A DNA stretch of 64,000 nt, taken from assembly GCA_018398805.1 (NCBI GenBank), contig JAGFBZ010000854.1, positions 620,001 through 684,000 on the forward strand, read 5' to 3'. The translations under genes and the position numbers were made by a program. Every line of letters starts with the position of its first letter. Within the stretch, counting starts at the first letter, position 1. The notes beneath the pieces are model-generated. The model saw only the letters and a program-made list of their open reading frames with translations, did no database searches and was not told where the DNA came from. Below are positions 1-44,961 of this stretch, in pieces. Origin of the DNA: Hirundichthys speculiger. Lineage: Eukaryota; Chordata; Actinopteri; Beloniformes; Exocoetidae.

Positions 1-20
1 TATATATATATATATATATA

Positions 21-64
<44 letters not shown>

Positions 65-114
65 ATATATATATATATATATAGTATATATATATGTATA
101 TATATATATATATC
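1..114. repeat. (TA)n microsatellite
   Basis: Nearly pure TA dinucleotides with a few interruptions, in an sbf1 intron. Confidence 0.95.
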
Positions 115-493
115 TTAAATGACAAAACATATCTCATTAAGCTCAGCATAACCACTGTCCCTGTCCAACACACTGCATGCAGGAATAACAACACCCTTCA
201 GTCTGTCTGAAGGCACTCCATTCTGGACTTTTAAAGAGCTATAGCAACCAGGCTGAGCTTCTCCAGACTCATGAGAGATCATTCAGAATTGTAAATGAGA
301 GGAATCAACCAGCATACACTGCGCAGTTGTGCTGTGAGTCACACTGTTTTCTTTACTTGGCAAACAAACATACCTGCCTTTATATTGTGGCAGAGACTGA
401 GCTGTAAGGATTGGTGGAGAGGGAAGTGGGCAGGGCTGGCTGGGGTTCTGCATGGTCTTTTTCCAGTGGGATGTAAAAATATGAAGTGGTTAC

Positions 494-35464
<34,971 letters not shown>

Positions 35465-36150
35465 CTCGAGAGCTCACGGCAAAAAGTCTTTCTTGGTAAA
35501 TCCTCTCCTCTTTGTGTCAATAGTCCATTTACGTGCTGCCGGCGATAGAAACATCACGGGCAACAATAGCATCTTTCCGTCTGCACTCTGCCGCCATACT
35601 GTCAGTGTGGCTTAGCCTGACAGGCAAGAGCCTGCGCGTTGAGGGACTTCCAGGGAGGGGCTGCTCGGCCCGGCTGTCCCGAGAGGGGAGCCGTTGAGAG
35701 CTCAGGTACCCAAATTCTGATCAAAACCTACAAACAGCCCAGTAAAACTTCAAGAGAAGCTGTTATGCAGGGGTAAAAGATCATTATTATCAACCCTAAA
35801 ACGGAGAAAATCATCGTATAGGATCGGAGGAAATAATCCAGAATTGCTCTTTTCTACCACAAATTACAGGAGAAAATGTTTTTACTAATTAAAATAAAAC
35901 TGAAAGAGCAAAAAAGTCAGTAATGTTCTTTGGCCGAAAATTTCAAACATTTTAGAAGACACTGCTCTTGCTAACTGCACAAAGAATAAGGAAAGCCATG
36001 AAGTGATTAAAATTGCAGATATTTCTTATGCCTGAGATTTATCTTATTCCTGAGTTCACGTGGTACACTACACATACTAAATTTGCACATTGTTGAGGCA
36101 CAGCTCAAAACATTTCTTTCTATTGCAACAATCAAACTCAATTTGGGCAG
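35465..36150. other. sbf1 5' UTR and promoter region
   Basis: About 250 bases upstream of the ATG are GC- and CpG-richer than surroundings and carry the YY1-like motif; beyond about 35,760 the sequence is AT-rich with no feature. The transcription start is not determinable by eye. Confidence 0.5.
35588..35600 (-). promoter_or_regulatory. YY1-like site in the sbf1 5' flank
   Basis: The minus strand reads AGTATGGCGGCAG about 125-140 bases upstream of the sbf1 start codon. It fits the YY1 core ATGGCGGC often found just downstream of TATA-less housekeeping promoters. Functional use is inferred. Confidence 0.35.
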
Positions 36151-36154
36151 GAAT

Positions 36155-36186
36155 GTTATAGGTAAGTGGTAACACTTACCTATAAC
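36155..36186. repeat. perfect 14-base inverted repeat with 4-base loop
   Basis: GTTATAGGTAAGTG, GTAA, CACTTACCTATAAC at the left border of a truncated hAT copy. Could form a short hairpin. Confidence 0.85.
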
Positions 36187-36882
36187 ACTGCCAGGGCAGT
36201 GGCATCCTGTTTTAAAAAAAAAAATAACCTTGTTTCTGTTGAATCCTCTGTCTGGGAGAACTTTAAAATGAAAATGTCCATGTTAAAGTTCAGTAATTTT
36301 ACCAATCCGTGTATCATTCATTTTTTCCATTTTCAATTGTCAATCAAAAATTAAAAAAAACATTTAAACAGTGACATTTTTTTTTTTACGTTTTTTGTTT
36401 TTGAATCTAACACAAAAAAAAAAACAGAAAAAATTGTCTGTTTTTTTTATATTTCAATTTTAGACTTGGATCAAAAATACGAAATTAAAAAACGGCCACA
36501 GAACTGAATTTGTTTTATAATCGAGGACTGGACTTTCTGTTGTCATTACACATCTGTGCCACTAGATGGAGCCGCACTGAAGTAACCAGCTAGAGAACAG
36601 CAGGACAGTGAACACATGGAGCAGATCTGATGTAACATGGAGGAATGACGCGAAAGTTTTATTGCTGTCCAGAAATTTTGTTTTCAGACAGAATTGTTAA
36701 TATTGGCACCTGAGTTGCTACTTGAACTGTAAAGTTCACATATTTTTACCGTTCTCCATGTCTGTTTTAGCTTTTCCTTATGTTTACTGTTTTCCGGTTC
36801 CGCAGCAGCCAGTAACAGACTTTTCAAAACAAAAGCATGTGAGCAACATGCGTTAATGCACGATAAAATAAATGTCGGCGTT

Positions 36883-37585
36883 TGTGATGGCCACAGCCAC
36901 ACAGGCCAGTTGAAGGGTAATATCTTACACACTAGGCCCTCATTACTTTAAGCACACAGTTTCATTTTATTTGCAGTCAGCCACACCCCAAACAATTCAG
37001 TTAAAACATTAACGTTTAATTTATTTGATTATATATATATATAGTTTGTTTGTAACCTTACACTGTTTAAATAGAGTGCACATGTTTCTTCATTGTAAGG
37101 TTAGTTCATTTCTTTTTCTGTTATATTAATCTTTATTTCCTTGTGTTGAGTTACCGTGCTGGTGGAGGAGATACCTTTCCTGGTGAGGCAAAAGGCGTGG
37201 CCAAGGGTGGAGGACTGCTAAATCCTGTGGCATGCCAATTAAGCCATACTATGTGCTGTTATGTTAGAGGGGGGGATTTGAGGTTTAGTTAGTTTCCTTT
37301 GTATTAGTTATACTTGTTGTCCATTTTGTTTTCCCCTTGTGTGTTATTTGGTTTGGCCAAGCCACTATATATGTTCCCTTCTGTGTCATTATAGGGGGGT
37401 CTGTTTTGTTTAGTTGGTGTCTTGTTAAGTTGTTAGTAGTTTCAGTGTAATTCTATTTTGTTGACCTCTTTTATAACCTTAGATAATAAGTTCTTGGTTT
37501 TGCATATATTTTTTGGAGTAAATAAATCCATTTTTTAAAATCAAAACTCCTGTTTTCCTCCTTGCTGACTGCTTGGTCCCTAACA
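36883..37585 (+). repeat. 5' LTR
   Basis: 703 bases from TGTGATGGCCACAG to GGTCCCTAACA; includes a short (TA)n and an AATAAA near its right end. Preceded by GCGTT. Confidence 0.95.
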
Positions 37586-37587
37586 AT

Positions 37588-37605
37588 TGGTGTCAGAAGT
37601 GGGAT
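37588..37605 (+). other. primer binding site, tRNA-Leu type
   Basis: TGGTGTCAGAAGTGGGAT, two bases after the LTR, is complementary to the 3' end of a vertebrate tRNA-Leu (CAA type) including its CCA. Confidence 0.8.
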
Positions 37606-37680
37606 CATTCAGTGGAGGACACAGGATTTTTTTTTTTTTTTCTTTTTCTCTCTCTTTCCCATCTCTAACATAAAAGGAAA

Positions 37681-38964
37681 ATGCATCGAGGAGGAAAGAC
37701 TGGAAAGAAAGCGATGATTGCCCAGGAGAAGCCAGCAGGTGAGGAGGAAAATGGAGTCTCTGAAATGGTGGAAAGTACTGGGGATGAAGGTAGAGAGCCA
37801 ACTCTCTCAGACATGATGGGCATTCTTCGGGCTCATATGCATCAACAGGAGGCTCGAGAGGTAAAGCAGACTGAGGTGACTGCAAGACAAGAACAGCGCT
37901 TTAAAGCACTTCACCATCAATTTCAGCTTTTGCAGTTAGAAGTTCAGGCTCGAACGTCTCCAGCGCCAGATCCCCAGTTGGCAGGCTCTGATTCAGCGGA
38001 GTTGGGAGCTCACTTCTCTAGCACACCGCCTTCTCAGGCCCGAGTGGAGCCTTTGGCAACCAGTCCGACTATGGCCCCAGGTTGTCAGCTTCACACTCAT
38101 CACAAGGCTAGGTTGGAGAAATTAACTGACACTGATGACATTGAACATTTTCTCATCACATTTGAACGCATTGCTGTAGCATGCCGGTGGCAAAAAGCTG
38201 AGTGGGTCTTTTATTTAATCCCATTGTTAACTGGAAAAGCTAGAAGCGCTTACGTACATATGGACATTGATGATTCCCTTGATTATGATCAAGTTAAATC
38301 TTCCATTCTTGCTAAATATGATATTAACCCTGAGACTTATAGGCTAAGATTCCGCTCTCTAGAGGTGAACCCTGATGAGAGCCCGAAGGAGTTGTACATA
38401 AGGCTCAAGGAGCTCTATGGGAAGTGGATGCAACCACAAGGTAAAACCATCAAAGACATTAGTGAAGTGATCATATTGGAGCAATATTTGAGAATGTTGT
38501 CCCCTGAGCTTCAGGTCTGGATCCGAGAGCGTGGCCCAGATTCAGCAATGGAGGCTGCTAAGCTGGCTGATGTCTTTGTGGCTGCCCGGAGGAAGGGGCA
38601 ACCATGGAGCTACCACTCATGGAGAGCCACAAAGGACAACCGCAAACTAGCCCATCAGGACCATCAGGGCCAAGCGACCAGTATGGGTAAGCCTCCCATT
38701 GGGGGAACCCGGCCAGCTAGTGGACCATTAAAATCTTCTGGCAAAAAGCCAGTTTGCTATCTTTGTGGAGTAGAAGGCCATACAAAACCTATGTGCCCTA
38801 AAAACGCAGCTAAAATGACTCAAATGTGCTTTGTGCCACGTCCTCATGGGGAATCCGTGCTGAAGAGAGATCATTCTATTAAAATGAAATGCATTGAAGT
38901 TAATGGAACAACTCTAAAAGCTCTACTGGATTCAGGTAGTGATCAGACAGACCCTTGTGCATAG
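37681..38964 (+). CDS. gag of the Gmr1-like element, with SCAN-like capsid region
   Basis: Structural protein of an LTR retrotransposon, 427 codons. Basic/acidic N-terminus; capsid region about residues 140-305; a CCHC zinc knuckle at residues 359-373 (CYLCGVEGHTKPMC). Residues about 219-305 (YRLRFRSLEVNPDESPKELY, LEQYLRMLSPELQVWIRER) resemble the SCAN domain of vertebrate zinc-finger proteins, a domain thought to descend from Gmr1-like capsids. The protease active site DSG (residues 417-419) is still in this frame. The frame then runs into a stop because of an apparent 4-base duplication (AGACAGAC) near 38,944. Start chosen as the first ATG after the primer site. Confidence 0.9.
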   Translation: MHRGGKTGKKAMIAQEKPAGEEENGVSEMVESTGDEGREPTLSDMMGILRAHMHQQEAREVKQTEVTARQEQRFKALHHQFQLLQLEVQARTSPAPDPQLAGSDSAELGAHFSSTPPSQARVEPLATSPTMAPGCQLHTHHKARLEKLTDTDDIEHFLITFERIAVACRWQKAEWVFYLIPLLTGKARSAYVHMDIDDSLDYDQVKSSILAKYDINPETYRLRFRSLEVNPDESPKELYIRLKELYGKWMQPQGKTIKDISEVIILEQYLRMLSPELQVWIRERGPDSAMEAAKLADVFVAARRKGQPWSYHSWRATKDNRKLAHQDHQGQATSMGKPPIGGTRPASGPLKSSGKKPVCYLCGVEGHTKPMCPKNAAKMTQMCFVPRPHGESVLKRDHSIKMKCIEVNGTTLKALLDSGSDQTDPCA

Positions 38965-39355
38965 GAAGTTTGTACCATCTAATATAATCAGCACCAGAGA
39001 CACCATACCTGTGTGTTGCGTACATGGAGACAAAAAGAATTATCCAACAGCTGACATGTATATAAAGGTAGATGGCCTAACCTACCTCCTGAACATTGGA
39101 GTTGTTGATAACCTTCCATTTCCTGCTGTGCTAGGAAGAGACCTGCCAGTACTCTTTGATTTGTTGGAATCAGATCAAAGCCAAAGATGTAATGTTGCTG
39201 TCACCAGGGCACAGGCAAAAAAAACCTACTACTCACTCACTCTGAAACTCTCAGTGCCCTGCCCTTCTACAATGAGGAATTGGAGACAATACCCGGGAAG
39301 TCTCGAAAAACTCGTAGACAGAGAAAGCAGGAAAAATTCCAACACACAGTTATGA
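38939..39355 (+). CDS. protease part of the Gmr1-like element (frame +1 to gag)
   Basis: Continues the aspartic protease in another frame: after the DSG motif left behind in gag come VHRKFVPSNI, the flap region and PAVLGRDLPVLFDLL, whose LGRDLP is the usual second half of a gypsy protease. Because active site and body lie in different frames, this copy should not make protease unless the ribosome shifts or the break is a sequence error. It overlaps the next ORF; the switch point is probably the A8 run at 39,217-39,224. Confidence 0.82.
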   Translation: MIRQTLVHRKFVPSNIISTRDTIPVCCVHGDKKNYPTADMYIKVDGLTYLLNIGVVDNLPFPAVLGRDLPVLFDLLESDQSQRCNVAVTRAQAKKTYYSLTLKLSVPCPSTMRNWRQYPGSLEKLVDRESRKNSNTQL

Positions 39356-42171
39356 ATCTGCCTACCAACCCAGAGCCAGAGTTACCTCTGGGATTCCAAA
39401 TGCCAGCAGACATCACTGAGATGCAGAAAACTGATCCATCTTTAGTGCCTCTATTTCAGAAAACCAAGGAGAAGGAGCCGGGGCATCAGTTGGACATCAG
39501 TGGAGATGAGTATGTTCTACAAAATGGCATGCTCTACCGGCAACAGGGGTCAGTGTTGCAGCTAGTGGTCCCCCAAGCAGCTAGAGACATCATCCTTGCC
39601 TTGGGGCACTCTGTTCCCTGGGCTGGCCACCTGGGTAAGCATAAAACCACAGCTCGTATTAAACGTCATTTCCACTGGCCTGGCCTGAGTAGAGATGTTT
39701 CTCAGTTCTGTAGAAGTTGCCCTCAGTGCCAAATAACATCTGCTAAAAAACCAGCCAGAGCCCCTTTGCAATCATTACCCATTATCAGTACCCCATTTGA
39801 ACGCCTGGGGATGGACATTGTTGGTCCAGTGGAGAGGAGCAAGGCGGGGAATCGTTATATGCTGGTGATAACAGACTATGCTACAAAGTACCCTGAAGTT
39901 TTTCCACTCAAATCCATAAGGGCAAAATCGGTGGCCTTCTGTCTGGTGCAGTTCTTTTCCAGAGTAGGCTTTCCGCATGAAATATTGACTGATCAGGGAA
40001 CTAACTTTATGTCCACTTTACTGAAACAGGTCTACCAGTTACTTGGGATAAGGAGCCTGAGGACCACAGCATATCATCCCCAGACTGATGGGCTAACAGA
40101 GCGCTTCAATCAAACCCTGAAGCAGATGCTTCGGAAGTTTGTCAACAGCACTGGGACAGACTGGGATCAGTGGCTGCCATACCTCCTCTTTGCGTACAGA
40201 GAAGTACCCCAAGCCTCCACTGGCTTCTCTCCATTTGAACTTTTGTACGGGCATGAAGTACGGGGACCTCTCTCACTGCTGAGAGAGATTTGGGAGGGAG
40301 GCAGAGAGAGGGGGGATTCTGTTAATGTTATATCATATGTTGTGCAGATGAGAGACCGACTGGAGAGAATGAGTGAGCTTGCTCAGTCGTACATGGTGGA
40401 GGCCCAGCGGCGCCAGAAGTCATGGTATGATAAATCAGCCCGGCAGAGATCCTTTGACCCTGGACAGAAAGTGCTAGTGCTCCTCCCTAGCGATGACAAC
40501 AAGCTGTTGGCAAAATGGCAGGGGCCATTTGAGATCCTAAAGAAACTTGGACCTACCACATACCGGATATCAACCCCAGGACAGGCACGGTCAAGTAGAG
40601 TGCTGCATATAAATCTCCTAAAGGAGTGGGTGCAGCAACCAGAAAGGACAAGGGTGATGCTCATCAGAGGCGTGCTGGAGGACGAGGAAGTGGATGAGCA
40701 ATATCTCCCTCTGGCTGGGCCTCTATTACCCCATGATCTTAGTCACCTCCCAGAAGACAAGCAGTTGCAGGTGAGAGAGATCTGTAATTCAGAAGTTTTC
40801 CAGGAGAACCCTGGGAGAACAAATATTATTGAACATGACATTGTTGTTAAAGAAGGTGCTTCTGTGAGACGGCTTAGTTACAGGATCCCTGAACGCCTGT
40901 TAGCCTCTCTGAAGAAGGAGATGGACCTGATGCTGTCCTTGGGGATTATTGAAACATCACAGAGTGAGTGGTGTAACCCAGTGGTCCTGGTGCCAAAGAA
41001 GGATGGTAGCTTACGATTCTGCATAGATTTCAGGTACCTGAATTCAATTTCCCAGTTTGATTCTTATCCCACACCAAGGATTGATGACCTGCTTGAACGT
41101 CTGGGAAAAGCCAAATACTTGACCACCATAGATCTGTGTAAGGGATACTGGCAGGTTCCCCTCACAGAGCGGTCCAGGGAGTTTACAGCCTTTCGGACGC
41201 CGTGGGGGCTCTTCCAGTTCACAGTTCTGCCGTTTGGTTTGCATGGGGCACCGGCAACCTTCCAGAGGCTCATGGACCAGGTACTGTGTGATTTCACTGA
41301 TTTTGCAGCAGCATATCTCGATGACATTGTCATTTACAGCACCACCTGGGAGGAGCACCTGGAACATCTGAGGGCTGTCTTGGATCGTCTCCACTCTGCT
41401 GGGTTGACAGTGAATCCATCAAAGTGTGTCTTTGCTGCTGCGGAGACAGAGTACCTGGGTCACGTCATTGGAAATGGGGTGATACGGCCGCAGGTCAACA
41501 AAATCCAAGCCATTGAGTCATGTCCTTTGCCACAGACAAGAAGACAGCTTCGATCTTTTCTGGGCATGGCTGGCTTTTACCGCCGCTTCATACCCCAGTT
41601 TTCCACCAGAGCAGCTCTTCTCACAGATATGACAGGATCACGGTGTCCCAACCAGATCCAGTGGACAGAGGACGCAGTGGCAGCTTTCAAAGACATCCAG
41701 CAATCACTGAGTGAGGAACCAGTTTTGCACAGTCCAAACTTTAATGAACATTTTATTCTGCAGACCGATGCTTCAGATAGAGGCCTGGGGGGTGTGCTTC
41801 TTCAGGGACCATTAGATGATCGCCATCCAATTGCCTATATCAGCCGGAAGCTGTTCCCCAGAGAGGTTCGGTATTCTACGGTGGAAAAGGAGGCACTGGC
41901 AATCAAGTGGGCCCTTGACTCTTTTCGATACTACCTCCTGGGCAGAGAGTTCACCATGGAGACAGACCATAGAGCTCTTCAGTGGATGGAAAGGATGAAA
42001 GATACAAATGGAAGGCTCACTAGGTGGTACCTAGCTCTTCAGCCTTTCCGCTTCAGTATTCAGCACATCCCGGGAAAGGACAATCTCACAGCGGACTACC
42101 TCTCTCGCAGTTCCTGCAAGAGTCCTGAAGGGGGGGAGTGTGTGATGGCCACAGCCACACAGGCCAGTTGA
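39280..42171 (+). CDS. integrase-RT-RNase H polyprotein of the Gmr1-like element
   Basis: 963 codons without a stop. Integrase first: HHCC zinc finger about residues 110-155 (H110, H117, CPQC), catalytic D179, D238 and E274 (D,D-35-E spacing), then a GPFEILKKLG (GPY/F-like) module near residue 415. Reverse transcriptase follows: VVLVPKKDGSLRFCIDFRYL, TTIDLCKGYWQVPL and catalytic YLDD at 679-682. RNase H: QTDASDRGLGG (D830), EKEALAIKWAL, ETDHRALQWM. The last ten codons run 31 bases into the 3' LTR. Gene order (integrase before RT) is as in Gmr1. The listed ATG is only the first in the open frame; translation more likely enters by frameshift upstream. Confidence 0.93.
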   Translation: METIPGKSRKTRRQRKQEKFQHTVMNLPTNPEPELPLGFQMPADITEMQKTDPSLVPLFQKTKEKEPGHQLDISGDEYVLQNGMLYRQQGSVLQLVVPQAARDIILALGHSVPWAGHLGKHKTTARIKRHFHWPGLSRDVSQFCRSCPQCQITSAKKPARAPLQSLPIISTPFERLGMDIVGPVERSKAGNRYMLVITDYATKYPEVFPLKSIRAKSVAFCLVQFFSRVGFPHEILTDQGTNFMSTLLKQVYQLLGIRSLRTTAYHPQTDGLTERFNQTLKQMLRKFVNSTGTDWDQWLPYLLFAYREVPQASTGFSPFELLYGHEVRGPLSLLREIWEGGRERGDSVNVISYVVQMRDRLERMSELAQSYMVEAQRRQKSWYDKSARQRSFDPGQKVLVLLPSDDNKLLAKWQGPFEILKKLGPTTYRISTPGQARSSRVLHINLLKEWVQQPERTRVMLIRGVLEDEEVDEQYLPLAGPLLPHDLSHLPEDKQLQVREICNSEVFQENPGRTNIIEHDIVVKEGASVRRLSYRIPERLLASLKKEMDLMLSLGIIETSQSEWCNPVVLVPKKDGSLRFCIDFRYLNSISQFDSYPTPRIDDLLERLGKAKYLTTIDLCKGYWQVPLTERSREFTAFRTPWGLFQFTVLPFGLHGAPATFQRLMDQVLCDFTDFAAAYLDDIVIYSTTWEEHLEHLRAVLDRLHSAGLTVNPSKCVFAAAETEYLGHVIGNGVIRPQVNKIQAIESCPLPQTRRQLRSFLGMAGFYRRFIPQFSTRAALLTDMTGSRCPNQIQWTEDAVAAFKDIQQSLSEEPVLHSPNFNEHFILQTDASDRGLGGVLLQGPLDDRHPIAYISRKLFPREVRYSTVEKEALAIKWALDSFRYYLLGREFTMETDHRALQWMERMKDTNGRLTRWYLALQPFRFSIQHIPGKDNLTADYLSRSSCKSPEGGECVMATATQAS

Positions 42172-42285
42172 AGGGTAATATCTTACACACTAGGCCCTCA
42201 TTACTTTAAGCACACAGTTTCATTTTATTTGCAGTCAGCCACACCCCAAACAATTCAGTTAAAACATTAACGTTTAATTTATTTG

Positions 42286-42328
<43 letters not shown>

Positions 42329-42867
42329 TGTTTGTAACCTTACACTGTTTAAATAGAGTGCACATGTTTCTTCATTGTAAGGTTAGTTCATTTCTTTTTC
42401 TGTTATATTAATCTTTATTTCCTTGTGTTGAGTTACCGTGCTGGTGGAGGAGATACCTTTCCTGGTGAGGCAAAAGGCGTGGCCAAGGGTGGAGGACTGC
42501 TAAATCCTGTGGCATGCCAATTAAGCCATACTATGTGCTGTTATGTTAGAGGGGGGGATTTGAGGTTTAGTTAGTTTCCTTTGTATTAGTTATACTTGTT
42601 GTCCATTTTGTTTTCCCCTTGTGTGTTATTTGGTTTGGCCAAGCCACTATATATGTTCCCTTCTGTGTCATTATAGGGGGGTCTGTTTTGTTTAGTTGGT
42701 GTCTTGTTAAGTTGTTAGTAGTTTCAGTGTAATTCTATTTTGTTGACCTCTTTTATAACCTTAGATAATAAGTTCTTGGTTTTGCATATATTTTTTGGAG
42801 TAAATAAATCCATTTTTTAAAATCAAAACTCCTGTTTTCCTCCTTGCTGACTGCTTGGTCCCTAACA
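42141..42867 (+). repeat. 3' LTR
   Basis: 727 bases; same sequence as the 5' LTR except a longer TA run at about 42,287-42,325. Preceded by the polypurine tract GAAGGGGGGGAG (42,127-42,138) and followed by the target duplication GCGTT. Confidence 0.95.
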
Positions 42868-42907
42868 GCGTTAATAAATTAATAATGCGTTAACTTGCCC
42901 AGCCCTA

Positions 42908-43550
42908 GTATATAGCTATCTGTAATAGCTTATACAGTATCTGTGTAGCCTGTCCTTGTATGTTAGTGTTGTAAAAGCCTTGAGAGAATTTCAGCTCTTC
43001 CTCTATTTTCACCTTTGACCTAAACTGCTTATCATGTTTTGTTCACAAACAATTCTGAGTATGAGATGTCACATTTTTCAAAAGGATTTCCCCAACCCTC
43101 GGTAAAGACGTTTCCTTTCTTTCTCACACATCTATCAGCATCTCGGGGCTTGGAGAGGGAAAGATAACGTCATTCTTTGATAAATACAGCTTCTGACAGT
43201 TAAAGACATGTTCCCATGCAACTTGAGCTTGATTTTGAGAACTATTTTCAGACTACGCCTTTAATAGGATTCTTACAGTTGGTATTAGCTGTAACTTTGA
43301 ACCAAGATAAGTTGCAAGAAAGAGGACATTTGGGTTATAAATAATGCAAGACAAAAGTAGCTCAGTCTGTTACAGACACTCATCCAGAAGAGGATTGCTA
43401 ATGGCAACTGCAACTCTGCAAATGTTATTGTTTGCCAGTGCACCATTTTCTTTAATCAATGTGTTGGCATCTAAATGCTCTTAGATGGAAACTTGTGCAG
43501 TTGCTCTTTTTTCCTGAAAAACGAGAAGACATTTTCATGTGCAAAGTTAT
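42908..43550. other. intergenic, no feature recognised
   Basis: Mixed-composition sequence with no significant ORF or repeat end. Confidence 0.5.
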
Positions 43551-43558
43551 ATTTAAAT

Positions 43559-44953
43559 TAGGGCTGGGCAACCATTAAAATTTTTTATCGCAATTAATCG
43601 CATGATTTCACTGATTAATCGCAATTAATCGCATTGTATACGCAAAATCAAATAATGAATTCAAAAGTAGTTTAAAGGTCACTTTAGTGCCATAACATTT
43701 GTTGTTCAAACATTTTTAACATCAATACTTGTCAGTAACACATATTTTGTGTAAATCTCATCTTAAAAAATGTAAATTAAAATAAGCCTTATTGCCACTG
43801 CCAGGGCATTAATGTCATCCTATTTTTTATGACAAATAAAAAAAAAGACTACCAACAAAATCCTGAACCACAACCATAACATTCAAACTGGTCATTTCTG
43901 AGGTAACAGCAGAAACTTTTAACGGGGAGTTCAACTTGTCAGTTGTTACAAATAACCTTATTTCTGTTTAATCCTCCATCTGGGAGAACTTTAAGATGTG
44001 AAAGTTCTGTAACCTTACCAATCCATGTATCATTCATTCTTTCCATTTTCAATGGTCAATCAAAAATTAAAAAAAATTAAAAAGTGACGTTTTATTTCAT
44101 TTTTCATTTTTTAATCCAACACAAAAAACAAACCAAAAAAAAAAAAAAAACTGTTTTTTTTTATATCTCAATTTAGGACTTGGATCAAAAAATACAAAAT
44201 TAAAAATGGGGTCATGGGACTGAATTTGTTTTTAATACTTAATTGTCTGGTTTACATGACCCGGAATTGGCTTTGTGCACGTCAGTTCAGGTAGCATGGT
44301 GGTGCTGGAATCACATAGTATAATATTAACAATATTGTGAAAATCTGAATGAAAACTCAGCTCATATATAGATCGAACCTAAGCGCTCTCCAGCTCTGCG
44401 TCTTCTCATCAGATCATGACGAGCACAGAATCTTCTGATGCTCATTTCCAGCATTGCAGGACACCCATCTGCTGTTGAATAAGTCCTTGATCAGACTACT
44501 GTATTGGCCTGAATATAGGACGATATTTTAATCTAGAAGCCATATTCTCAAAAATGGGGATCGTTTTATAGTCGAGGACTAGACTTTCTGTTGTCATTAC
44601 ACATCTGTGCCACTAGATGGAGCCGCACTGAAGTAACCGGCTAGAGAACAGCAGGACAGTGAACACATGGAGCAGATCTGATGTAGAATGGAGGAATGAA
44701 CCGATCGTCTTGGACAAAGGGGTTTAAAAGTTTTGTGGCAGTCCAGAATTGTTAATATTGCTACCTGAGTTTCTACCAAACTGTAAAGTACACTGATTTT
44801 TACCGCTATCCATGTCCGTTTTAGCTTTTCCGCATGTTTACCTGCCAATTCTCTTCCTGTTCTGCAGCAGCCAGTAACAAACTTTTCAAAATAAAGGCAT
44901 GTGAGCAACATGCGTTAACGCGCGATAATAACGCGTTAACTTGCCCAGCCCTG
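43559..44953. mobile_element. hAT non-autonomous element, long form (1,395 bases)
   Basis: Starts TAGGGCTGGGCAACC, ends TTGCCCAGCCCTG; perfect 8-base duplication ATTTAAAT at 43,551-43,558 and 44,954-44,961. It includes GATTAATCGCAATTAATCGC palindromes at the left and GCGATAATAACGCGTTAAC at the right. No intact transposase. Confidence 0.93.
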
Positions 44954-44961
44954 ATTTAAAT

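Larger units (their letters stand above)
36883..42867 (+). mobile_element. Gmr1-like Ty3/gypsy LTR retrotransposon (5,985 bases)
   Basis: Two LTRs (36,883-37,585 and 42,141-42,867), TG...CA ends, 5-base target duplication GCGTT, tRNA-Leu-type primer site and polypurine tract. Coding order is gag, protease, integrase, reverse transcriptase, RNase H. Integrase lying before reverse transcriptase is the hallmark of the Gmr1-like group, known from fish and other deuterostomes, unlike ordinary Ty3/gypsy. The LTRs appear identical apart from 24 extra bases of TA repeat in the right one, so insertion was recent. Frame breaks at about 38,944 and 39,220 separate gag, protease and the rest. Confidence 0.95.
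36187..42907. mobile_element. hAT copy of the GGGCTGGGCAA family, split by the LTR element
   Basis: 36,187-36,882 matches the interior of the 43,559-44,953 element. After the LTR retrotransposon the sequence resumes at 42,868 and ends TTGCCCAGCCCTA at 42,907. The left terminus is lost, so no target duplication is found for this copy. Confidence 0.85.
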
